Shown here one piece after another: positions 17,501-24,753 of a DNA stretch of 36,226 nt. The translations under genes were made by a program, and so were the position numbers. The stretch lies in the NCBI GenBank assembly GCA_046160825.1, contig JBJXHC010000123.1, positions 1 to 36,226 on the forward strand. Reading direction: 5' to 3'. The notes below the pieces were generated by a model. It did not search any database. It saw nothing but the letters and a program-made list of their open reading frames with translations, and was not told where the DNA came from. Origin of the DNA: JBJXHC01 sp046160825 (lineage in GTDB: Bacteria; Bacteroidota; Ignavibacteria; UBA10030; UBA6906). How positions within the stretch are numbered: position 1 is the first letter of the stretch; every line of letters starts with the position of its first letter.

Positions 17501-18100
17501 CGACCACTGCTGATCACCAATTGCAACGAAACGATCGTAGCCGGGTTGGACAGGGTGAAGAAACCCTGACTGAATTTCCCAAAAACCGTCCACAACTTGG
17601 GCCGCATCCCCGATTGTTCCCACTGATGACCAATTGACATTATATGGAAGAGGCCACGATTGGCCAGCAGTGTAATGAACAATTACCGTCTCACGGACGG
17701 CTCCGCCGTCGTCATTCGCCGTAATAATAATCTGATTGGTTCCAATGAAAAGGTCTTTGAGTGGAATATCGATGTTGAAGTCACCTTGTCGTTCCAAGCG
17801 CCGATCATCAGGACCAACGGTGAGGGTCACCTGTACGCCACCATTCAGTGTGTAGGTTAGTGAACTGAGGTTCTTTGACGGGGATACGTTGCCAAGGATG
17901 TTAATATCGGGAACAGGATTGCCGATTTCACCAAAGTGTTGGACATTCCCATCCCACAGGGTAATCACGGATTCACCGACCTGTGGTGAGCCACCAGCGC
18001 GATCCTCTCCACCCCATGTCATAGCTGGTGATGAGAGTGTCAGGCATGCAACAATGCAAGCAACGAGACCGAGCGAATTTAGTTTGTACAGAAGAGCCAT
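14525..18100 (-). CDS. T9SS-secreted multidomain protein with LamG-like and Ig-like domains
   Basis: This 1191-residue protein has a signal peptide (about 1-30). Two beta-rich concanavalin/LamG-like regions (about 130-345 and 375-570) follow. Three tandem Ig-like repeats of about 87 residues (582-838) each show the 'S/A-Y-Q-W-x-K/R-N-G/S' and 'D-N-G-A-x-F-R-C' motifs. A LamG-like domain (about 850-1070) follows, and the last 80 residues are a T9SS type A sorting domain starting QNYPNPFNPATKITF and ending SRRMILQR. It should be exported across the outer membrane and anchored or released. A run of eight Asp (DNA 15299-15325) interrupts the last LamG domain. Such proteins usually bind glycans or surfaces; no catalytic motif is visible. 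The ATG at 18100 is preceded by GGGGG at good spacing. The 285-bp upstream gap shows no gene. Confidence 0.88.
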   Translation of the reverse strand: MALLYKLNSLGLVACIVACLTLSSPAMTWGGEDRAGGSPQVGESVITLWDGNVQHFGEIGNPVPDINILGNVSPSKNLSSLTYTLNGGVQVTLTVGPDDRRLERQGDFNIDIPLKDLFIGTNQIIITANDDGGAVRETVIVHYTAGQSWPLPYNVNWSSVGTIGDAAQVVDGFWEIQSGFLHPVQPGYDRFVAIGDQQWSDYEVTVPVTILGLDSSGFAPPSNGCGVGFLMRWPGHSDLPASLAGRQPKTGYLPLGALGWHEWEPTGQRTKLLGNNLQVLDQDSTGRTLLFNTPYLFKMRVETTPGSGGRYMMKIWEASDPEPVEWDLVGQEAPSDPQQGSLLLVAHHTDVLFGDVSVVPAKTTIPSTIVSDDFSDSILNTTLWTVANPLADASFSLTGSNTPDAWMNISVPAGTVHDPWTAGNNSPRLIQAANNTDFEVEAKFESAVSQRFQLQGIVAQESNNSFLRFEFHSDGTSTRMFIASLVNGVPTTRLNAVLGPNGIAPLFMRVRRVGNGWLMKYSLDGVSWTIAASFTHVMNLTGVGPYGGNAGTTPPSFASQIDYFFNVASPIIPEDSVQADGPTIVQQPASTTVNVGQAASFTVSATGTDPLAYQWQKNGVSVPGAILPSYTTPPTVPADNGAEFRCVVSNVAGSITSAVAILTVIGPPTITQHPAGDTVTVGQTATFSVVAVGSGTLSYQWQRNGSAIAGATSSVYTTPPVATSDNGALFRCIVTNSAGAATSSQAMLTVISPPVITQHPSGDTVIVGQSASFAVAATGTAPLSYQWEKNSADIVGATSSSYTTPPATLGDNGARFRCRVSNAAGSTTSTEAVLVVTAGDDNRITEGLLALYTFHEGAGSIVTDVSNVIPQLHLSIVHPSRVTWHDGYLSVNEKTVIRSALPALKVILGGMLANALSVEAWIRPANDDDDDDDDLVDAGEDDEDKIARIVSNASKQTMKLRNFSLESSDGRYIGRLRTTQTDNQIQPNVTSPDEVVDDALTHLVYTRSQEGVAKLYINGDLVKTENVEGTLTNWDVTYPLSIANEVSLNRPWYGDIHLVALYGRSLSASEALQNYSAGPDPEIAGPVKMSPIQQEKTGMGTLLPVADGLHQNYPNPFNPATKITFSIPTGAYTSLRVYDVLGREVAAPVNEYLVAGTYQIPFDASHLASGVYLYRLQSGNLVQSRRMILQR
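15585..16357 (-). repeat. Three tandem Ig-like coding repeats
   Basis: Three units of about 260 bp encode consecutive Ig-like domains in the T9SS cargo protein. The second and third share ITQHP, GDTV and the SYTTPP/VYTTPP segments, so they are more alike than either is to the first. This points to internal duplication. Confidence 0.85.
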
Positions 18101-18385
18101 GCAACCCCCGGATATGATGAAAAAAAAACATGATTGGCTTTGGTTTGGAAATTACATCCAAAGGAGATGGAATTTATCAGGGGAGGTTGGTACGTGGGGG
18201 AGAACCATCTTAGTTCATTATACGAAGGTTCCGATCAAAGGACAATACGTTTGCGCGGAAGATCGGCAGCGCATCACAAGTGGCTGGTCTCCCTCGTGAA
18301 TCAACTCACGCAGATTGTCTCGCCAAGTAGCTTTATGACGAGTCCGGGCTGGCGGGAGTAAATTGCTTGCCGTATTGCAGAAATT

Positions 18386-20518
18386 TCATCGCTGCAACAC
18401 CATCCTACGCGTCTGAGTCACTCCACCCACCTGCAGGCGATACAGGTACACACCGCTAGCGAGGCCGCTGGCATCGAATGCCGTTTCATAGTTTCCGGGA
18501 TGCAGGTCTTCATGTACAAGCGTCGCTACTTCGCGTCCGAGCAGATCGAACACACGTAAGGACGTATTGCCATAGGTCACCACAGGAACGGAGAATGTTA
18601 TTGTTGTTGTCGGATTGAACGGGTTAGGGTAGTTCTGCGCGAGCACAAAACCTTGCGGAACTTGACCATCAATCTCGCGTACACTGACGACATCCGAAAG
18701 CGGACGCTTCCATACGCCGACGACATCGGTTCCACAGTAGATGTACGTAGGGTCATTCGTAAGAATATGAAAAACAATTCCTTCCAGCGGTAGCCCTGTA
18801 CGGATGAGTGTCCAGGACGTACCGCCATTGGTGGACATCTTCACGCCGCCATTGGCCACGCCTGCAAACAAGTTTGCTCCAATCGTCATGAGATCGGAAC
18901 CCGGTGCGCCAAGCGACGACACGGCGGCCCATGATGTTCCGTTGTTTGTGGATCGATACACAGTCGCGGTGTACTGTCCGATGGCAAGGATATTTCCACC
19001 AACGGCGGAGATACCAACGATATTGGAAAACGCCGGAATTCCCGTCCCCGCAACCGCCCATGTACTACCACCATTCGTTGATTTGTATATCTGATTCCCG
19101 CCTGCGTACACATCACTCCCGACAACGGCAAGGGATTTTATTTCCTCGAATGTAATTCCCGTGGTGGTAATCCAGGAATCGCCATCATTTGTAGAACGCC
19201 ACACCGGACTGGGACCGTTCGAGACGAGGAGGTCATTGCCCACCACAATTGCCGAACGCTGCGAAGAGAACCCCGGGTAGAGTGAACTCGGCACGGCTGA
19301 AGCGCCGCGTGTCCACGTCGCTCCGTTGTCTGCTGTCCGGTACACATAAACCGAATCACCGGGCGTTCCAACAACAAACACACTTGAACCACGCGTTACG
19401 ATTGCCCGTGTCCGGAGATTGTCGGGCAAACCGTTGGTCATCCACGTCCAACTCGCTCCACCATCAACCGAACGGTACACGCCATCTTCATACGTACCGG
19501 CAAAGACTGTCGTTCCGCTGGTGGCAACTGCAACAATGCGCGAGTTGATAAGGTTGGTATTTGCCCGAACCCATGTCGCTCCGTTGTCTGTGGAACGGGC
19601 CAGCCCACGGCCGGAGGTTCCGATAAAGAACGTCGTACCGAACTTTGCAACCGTGCCAATGAACTGCGAGGGTTGAAGTGTGCTTGTAAACAGTGACCAT
19701 GCGGCGCCGCCATTCGTGCTCTTGTACACCTGCGCCGGTGTCGGGCTAATACCTGACGCTGCATAAAGATCAGTGCCGTCCGCCATCAGATTATAGATCG
19801 TTGTTCCTGCCGGCAACCCTGTGTTCACCGGACCCCACGACACACCATCGTTGGTTGATCGATACACGCCATTGTTGGCTGTGCCGCCAAAAACATCCGC
19901 ACCACTTACTGCAAGTGCGTTGACATAGGAAAAACCGGGAAGTCCCGTCGATGCCGGTGACCATGTTTGACCCTGGTTGGTTGATCGATACACGCCATCA
20001 CCGGACACTCCGGCAAGCAGAGTCGTGCCTTTCATGCACAGGGACAAGACACCGGAGAACGCCGGGGAACCGATGTTGAACTGCTCCCACGTTACGCCAT
20101 CATCGGTGGACCTGTAGACTCGCGCCGATACCGGGGTCGATGAAATTCCGGCGTAGATATTTGTTCCATCGGTGACGAGGCTCGTGACGCTGTTTCCTGC
20201 CGGCAGACCGGAGCCGCCGAGCCAGTTCGCGCCGTTGTCCGTCGTGCGGAAGACATTGACAGTACCCGAGTAGAGGGTTGACCCTTTTACAAGAAAGCAG
20301 GTGGGAAAGGGATACCCGTAACCTGTATTCACCGGGGCCCATGTTTGGCCATCGTCAGAGGAGCGCAACACTCCGGCCCCGTTGGTTCCGACGAACACGA
20401 ATCCGTTGTGTGAAGCAAAGCACGAGATACTCCCTCCCTCTGGTCCGGTTGTTTGCGTCCAGTCCGCACTCGCATTGGAAACAAGGGTAAGCATGACTGC
20501 AAACAGTAACGATTTCAT
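18386..20518 (-). CDS. T9SS-secreted Asp-box beta-propeller protein
   Basis: The protein has 710 residues from the ATG at 20518, which begins MKSLLFAVMLTLVSNASA, a good signal peptide, and has AAGGAA upstream. The open frame extends to 20596, but the additional 26 residues are not signal-like and are rejected. I count 13 Asp-box motifs of the form S-T-x-x-G-x-S/T-W (for example RSSDDGQTW and YKSTNGGAAW), as in BNR/VPS10-like propellers. Spacing of roughly 40-50 residues suggests at least two propeller-like units. The sialidase catalytic arginine triad and FRIP motif are not evident, so a binding role is more likely than hydrolysis. A T9SS sorting domain (QNYPNPFNPTTTITF to TRRMVLQR) closes the protein. 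It lies downstream of the response regulator on the same strand. Confidence 0.88.
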   Translation of the reverse strand: MKSLLFAVMLTLVSNASADWTQTTGPEGGSISCFASHNGFVFVGTNGAGVLRSSDDGQTWAPVNTGYGYPFPTCFLVKGSTLYSGTVNVFRTTDNGANWLGGSGLPAGNSVTSLVTDGTNIYAGISSTPVSARVYRSTDDGVTWEQFNIGSPAFSGVLSLCMKGTTLLAGVSGDGVYRSTNQGQTWSPASTGLPGFSYVNALAVSGADVFGGTANNGVYRSTNDGVSWGPVNTGLPAGTTIYNLMADGTDLYAASGISPTPAQVYKSTNGGAAWSLFTSTLQPSQFIGTVAKFGTTFFIGTSGRGLARSTDNGATWVRANTNLINSRIVAVATSGTTVFAGTYEDGVYRSVDGGASWTWMTNGLPDNLRTRAIVTRGSSVFVVGTPGDSVYVYRTADNGATWTRGASAVPSSLYPGFSSQRSAIVVGNDLLVSNGPSPVWRSTNDGDSWITTTGITFEEIKSLAVVGSDVYAGGNQIYKSTNGGSTWAVAGTGIPAFSNIVGISAVGGNILAIGQYTATVYRSTNNGTSWAAVSSLGAPGSDLMTIGANLFAGVANGGVKMSTNGGTSWTLIRTGLPLEGIVFHILTNDPTYIYCGTDVVGVWKRPLSDVVSVREIDGQVPQGFVLAQNYPNPFNPTTTITFSVPVVTYGNTSLRVFDLLGREVATLVHEDLHPGNYETAFDASGLASGVYLYRLQVGGVTQTRRMVLQR

Positions 20519-20594
20519 CTGGTGGTTCCTTCCTAGGAAATGAACGACGGGAGAATATTCTGGAAGGAAATTATCAGATGTGGCCGCAAGAGAC

Positions 20595-20614
20595 AATGAC
20601 CCAACTGAGTCATT
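20595..20614. promoter_or_regulatory. Near-perfect 20-bp palindrome, candidate operator
   Basis: AATGACCCA and TGAGTCATT flank a central AC and pair with one mismatch. It is 77 bp upstream of the ATG of the Asp-box cargo gene and lies between that gene and the response regulator gene. The length and dyad symmetry fit a dimeric LuxR/NarL-type regulator. Binding is inferred; no other copy was found by eye near the other T9SS genes. Confidence 0.35.
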
Positions 20615-20643
20615 TTGGGGCGGGATCGGAAAGAACTACACAA

Positions 20644-20679
20644 CTCACACTCTATGAACTCCAAAAACTCTATAAACTC
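20644..20679. repeat. Degenerate 9-bp tandem repeat, 4 units
   Basis: On the minus strand the units read GAGTTTATA, GAGTTTTTG, GAGTTCATA and GAGTGTGAG. The array starts 4 bases after the response-regulator stop codon. No function is apparent. Confidence 0.75.
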
Positions 20680-20682
20680 TCT

Positions 20683-21315
20683 TTATACTAATCCCTGTTT
20701 TATCGCTTTGGCTACCGCCTGGGATTTTGAATGGACGTGCAGTTTTTCGTAGATGTGTTTGATGTGGTTGCGGACGGTTTCGCGGCTGATAAAGAGCTTA
20801 TCTGCAACTTCAGTAGTATCAAGGCCCTGAACCAGCGTGTTGAGAACATCGAGTTCCCGTGGCGACAGGTTATGCTCTTCCACCTTGGTGGGCGCATACT
20901 TCTTGAATAACTCAACCACGCGGCGTGCAATCTGAGGCGTCATGGGTGTCCCTCCCACCACGGCATCCTGGATTGCCGTGAGGACTTGCGCCGGAGGCGT
21001 CTTCTTGAGAATATATCCATCGGCACCTGCCACAATTGCCTTGAAGATGTGGTCGTCATCATCAAAAACCGTCAACATGATAATATACGCTCCGGGATGT
21101 TTCTGTTTGAGCGTCCCGATTGCATCAATGCCCGATCTGCCCGGAAGATGGATATCGAGGAGGATAATATCAGACGGCCTGAGTCCCTCCAGTGCCTCCT
21201 CAACACTGACAAAAGCGCCCACGCAATCAAATCCTTCCGTCAGTCTCAACATATGACTGAGTCCTTCACGGAAATCATCGTGGTCTTCGATTATGGAAAC
21301 TGTTATTGGCGGCAT
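20683..21315 (-). CDS. NarL/LuxR-family response regulator
   Basis: This 210-residue cytoplasmic transcription factor has a receiver domain (residues 1-125) with the acidic pocket Asp11/Asp13, phosphoacceptor Asp54 in ILLDIHLPG, and Lys104 in YILKK. The DNA-binding LuxR domain (about 147-205) shows LSPRELDVLNTLVQGL, then 'T-E-V-A-D-K-L-F-I-S-R-E-T-V-R-N-H' and HIYEKLHVHSKSQAV. It lies 42 bp downstream of the sensor kinase, so the pair is almost certainly cotranscribed and cognate. The likely targets are the adjacent T9SS cargo genes; the palindrome at 20595-20614 is the best candidate site. Confidence 0.93.
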   Translation of the reverse strand: MPPITVSIIEDHDDFREGLSHMLRLTEGFDCVGAFVSVEEALEGLRPSDIILLDIHLPGRSGIDAIGTLKQKHPGAYIIMLTVFDDDDHIFKAIVAGADGYILKKTPPAQVLTAIQDAVVGGTPMTPQIARRVVELFKKYAPTKVEEHNLSPRELDVLNTLVQGLDTTEVADKLFISRETVRNHIKHIYEKLHVHSKSQAVAKAIKQGLV

Positions 21316-21357
21316 GTTGAAAAATTGGAATTAGTTCTCATGCAATCAATGACGCAT

Positions 21358-24300
21358 TCAGGTTATTCTCACTGTCAGTTGGATGGTGGTTCCTTTTCCT
21401 TCAGCGGTAACAAGACTGTACTCCGCCCCGATTTCCTTTGCACGGTTCTCCATATTCCTCAATCCGTGCCCGCGTTGCGTTGGACCATCCCGTTTTGCGG
21501 GAAGTCCTTTACCGTTGTCCGAGATAGTGAGTTCTAGTGATTCTTCTGCCACTTTGATCTTCACACGAACGAGTGTTGCGCCGGAATGCCGTGCCGCGTT
21601 GTTCACTGCTTCTTTGAACACCAGGAAAATACTACGTCGCATGTCTTCGGCGAGCCGGTGGTCCCCTGTTGCGGCATCCACATCAACTTCATACTTCATC
21701 CCTGCTGCTTTGCACACGTCCACCGTAAGCAGCCGGATGCGAAGGAGTAGGCTGTCCAGAGTGTCGTGTTGTGGAGACACTGACCACACAATATCACTCA
21801 TAGCCTGCTCGGCCTCGGTCAACAGTGAGCTTGTGCGATCGAGAAACTCTTTTGCTTCCGTCGGCGCATCCGGCAACTGGTGCTTCACGGACTCGATGAA
21901 CAGTCCCGCACTTCCGACGGTTGAGGCAAGATCATCGTGCAGGTCGCGGGCAATACGTTCACGCGTTCGTTGTCGTTCTTCCTGAATGGCTTTCTCCCGC
22001 TCCAATTGTTCGATCTTCCTGCGCAGCTTGCGCGTTGAGACGTAGCGAATGCTTGCTCCGAATACTGCTACGCCGAACGCCGTCGCACAGAAAATAAACC
22101 ATCCGGTCTTCCAGAACGGAGGAACAACAACTACACGGATTGATGTCCCCTTCTCGTTCCATACACCGTCGTTGTTGGATCCCTTTACATGAAAAGTATA
22201 CTCACCAGGGTCCAGGTTCGTGTAGCGCGCTTCGCGTCGTGTGCCACAGTAGATCCATTCGTTGTCAAAGCCCTCCATCTTGTACGCGTACCGATTGGAG
22301 GCGGGATTGGTAAACTCCAGTGCAACGAACTCAAAGGAAAACACAGACTCTTCGGGCTCGAGCCGCACTTCCTCCAAGACCCCAATGTCAGCACCGAGAT
22401 CGAACGGCTGGTCGAATTTCTTGAACCCCGTAAACACCACGGACGGGATATGATGATTGTCCTCAACGGAGTCGGGGTGGAAGATGTTGAACCCGTTGAC
22501 TCCGCCAAACAGCATCCTTCCGTCCTGCATCTCGTAGTACGAACCAGTGTTGAACTCGTATGATTGCAGTCCGTCATCCACGGTGAAGTTGCGGAACAGG
22601 GGACGGTCAGGATCGCTCGCGTCCATGCGCGATAATCCCCTGTTGGTACTGATCCAGAGTCTCTTTTGATCATCCATCAGAACGCCATAGATGAAATCAT
22701 TCGGTAACCCGTCGGAGGTCCGGTAGATATTCCATTGCTGTGTAGTCCGATCAAAACGGTTTAGCCCCTCTTCCGTTCCAATCCAGAGAACTCCACCGTC
22801 CGCGAGGAGGATGCTCTTCACGACATTATGAGAGAGCGATTGAACGTCGGAGGGATTGTGCTGAAACCGTTCGAGCACAGTGCCATCATTGCGAACATGA
22901 ACAACTCCCGCTCCATGTGTTCCAATCCAGAGCATGCCGTCTGTATCAAGAGTAAGAACGGTGAACCCTGTGGGAATGACGGCATTGCTCAGGTCGGAGG
23001 CCGGGAGAACAGCCTGCAGACGATTCGTTGGTCTATCGTACTTAAGGAGTCTGGATGCGGTCCCACACCAGATATTTCCGAACCCGTCTTCACACAATGA
23101 TTGCACGATGCGTCCACGGACACCGTCAGTATCCAGGCGAGGAATTGGGTGATGAACGAATCTTCCACGGGAACGATCGAATTCATCAAGACCGGACATG
23201 GTCCCTACCCAGACATTGTTCTTCTTATCCTCAAGGAATGCAACGATGGAGTTTCCGCTCGGACTCTCCTGCCCGGAATTTTTATGGGGGTATCTTCTCA
23301 CAACACTGGTTGAGTCATTCCATACGACAATACCTTGATCATATGTTCCAAGCCATACATCGCCGAGGTGATCCGCCATGATTGCTTTGAAGAAATTGTC
23401 GCCGGTTGCCCCCGCCGTTGAGCGCGGCAATAACACATGCCGGAATTTTCTTTCATAAGGGTTGATCTTGATAACCCCCGCGCCGTCATAACCGACCCAA
23501 AGTAATCCGGAACGATCCCTGCGGATGGCCGTGACGCCTTCATAGCGGCCATTCTTTTCGCCACCAGGCGTCGGCTTGAAGGGGTGAAACTTTCCCGTCG
23601 ACCGATCAAGGAAGCAGAGGCCGTTGCGCGGTCCTCCGAACCAGAGCCTGCCTTCGTTGTCTTCACCGATTGAGCTGATTGTGCTGTCACATACACTGGC
23701 GGCGTCATGCGGATCGTGAATATAGCGCCGCCATTGATTTGTTCTCGGTTCGAACGACCATACACCATTCCCCATGGTGCCAATCCAACGTGTGCCGTCG
23801 TGATCCTCAAACCAGCGGAAGGGTCTTATTCTCTGATCGAGCCCATTGGGACCGACGAGATCAAATTTCCAGGTCGTTGGATCGCATCGAAACAAGTATC
23901 CAAAGTTTGTGATCCAAACACCACCCTGGTCGTCTTCGGAAAACACTGATAGTCCCCGTGCGAGGGACCCACTTGGACCAAGATCGGCATCAGGAATTTG
24001 CTTGAGTATGTTACCATCCGGGGCAACTATCACAAGTCCCTCTACGGTACCGAACCAGAGTCGGCCTGAACGGTCTTCCAGAATCGAATTGATTCTCAAA
24101 GCAAGGAATGATTTTTGGTAGCGCTCCTGCGAAACAAGACGCTCGAACGAGTCGGAATGGCGGTCGTATTTGTTGAGGCCCGCTGACGTGCCGATCCAAA
24201 CATTGCCTGCACGGTCTTCGTGCAGGACGTAGATGTTGTTCTTGGCAATGGAGGTGGAATCGCGTGCATCATGACGAAAGATGCGGAAGGAATGCCCGTC

Positions 24301-24504
24301 GTACCTGTTCAGCCCATCGGCAGTACCGAACCACATGAAGCCCTGGCTGTCTTGTAGGATGGACCAGACGGAACTTTGGGAGAGTCCCTGATCGACCGAG
24401 TATGCCTCGTATCGAAACAGGGAGGATTGCGGAACCGCGGTCGAGGCACTAACAAAGAAGAGTGTGACCACAGAACGGAAATGTCTCCGACAGAGAAGAA
24501 TCAT
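21358..24504 (-). CDS. Two-propeller sensor histidine kinase (Reg_prop, Y_Y_Y, HisKA_3)
   Basis: The protein has 1048 residues from the ATG at 24504 (MILLCRRHFRSVVTLFFVS), chosen because it directly begins a signal-like segment. The frame is open to a GTG at 24654, with ATGs at 24636 and 24537 also possible. Fourteen Reg_prop repeats (for example MWFGTADGLNRYDG and VWVGTMSGLDEFDR) predict two seven-bladed extracytoplasmic propellers. A Y_Y_Y domain (about 730-795) and one membrane helix (about 800-820) follow. The HisKA_3 domain has the H-box ARDLHDDLAST, with phospho-accepting His856. The HATPase_c domain carries the N-box NNAARHS and GHGLRNM. It resembles the large sensors of Bacteroidota that detect polysaccharide fragments, but it lacks a fused receiver and AraC module and uses the separate regulator next door. 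Confidence 0.9.
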   Translation of the reverse strand: MILLCRRHFRSVVTLFFVSASTAVPQSSLFRYEAYSVDQGLSQSSVWSILQDSQGFMWFGTADGLNRYDGHSFRIFRHDARDSTSIAKNNIYVLHEDRAGNVWIGTSAGLNKYDRHSDSFERLVSQERYQKSFLALRINSILEDRSGRLWFGTVEGLVIVAPDGNILKQIPDADLGPSGSLARGLSVFSEDDQGGVWITNFGYLFRCDPTTWKFDLVGPNGLDQRIRPFRWFEDHDGTRWIGTMGNGVWSFEPRTNQWRRYIHDPHDAASVCDSTISSIGEDNEGRLWFGGPRNGLCFLDRSTGKFHPFKPTPGGEKNGRYEGVTAIRRDRSGLLWVGYDGAGVIKINPYERKFRHVLLPRSTAGATGDNFFKAIMADHLGDVWLGTYDQGIVVWNDSTSVVRRYPHKNSGQESPSGNSIVAFLEDKKNNVWVGTMSGLDEFDRSRGRFVHHPIPRLDTDGVRGRIVQSLCEDGFGNIWCGTASRLLKYDRPTNRLQAVLPASDLSNAVIPTGFTVLTLDTDGMLWIGTHGAGVVHVRNDGTVLERFQHNPSDVQSLSHNVVKSILLADGGVLWIGTEEGLNRFDRTTQQWNIYRTSDGLPNDFIYGVLMDDQKRLWISTNRGLSRMDASDPDRPLFRNFTVDDGLQSYEFNTGSYYEMQDGRMLFGGVNGFNIFHPDSVEDNHHIPSVVFTGFKKFDQPFDLGADIGVLEEVRLEPEESVFSFEFVALEFTNPASNRYAYKMEGFDNEWIYCGTRREARYTNLDPGEYTFHVKGSNNDGVWNEKGTSIRVVVVPPFWKTGWFIFCATAFGVAVFGASIRYVSTRKLRRKIEQLEREKAIQEERQRTRERIARDLHDDLASTVGSAGLFIESVKHQLPDAPTEAKEFLDRTSSLLTEAEQAMSDIVWSVSPQHDTLDSLLLRIRLLTVDVCKAAGMKYEVDVDAATGDHRLAEDMRRSIFLVFKEAVNNAARHSGATLVRVKIKVAEESLELTISDNGKGLPAKRDGPTQRGHGLRNMENRAKEIGAEYSLVTAEGKGTTIQLTVRIT

Positions 24505-24753
24505 TCGGATTGACAATGCATGCAGTTGGGTTCCCATCGTAGGCTGTGACGGAGCTAAACTGAGGGTTACACCGGAAAGAAAACGACGCCGGGGTACTGT
24601 ATGCTTTCTCACGCTCACAAGATACAACGATCTCATCACACTCTCAATACTCACGCAATTATTCGGTCCGGCGGTGTTGCTTCACACCTCATCATTTTCC
24701 TACATTACTCCTGCAATCCTGTGGTTCCTTCTGCTCCATAGCCTGAGGTCGTG

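Noticed and set aside
18386..20518. Sialidase
   Set aside because: Asp-boxes alone do not define sialidases; the FRIP motif and arginine triad are not seen.
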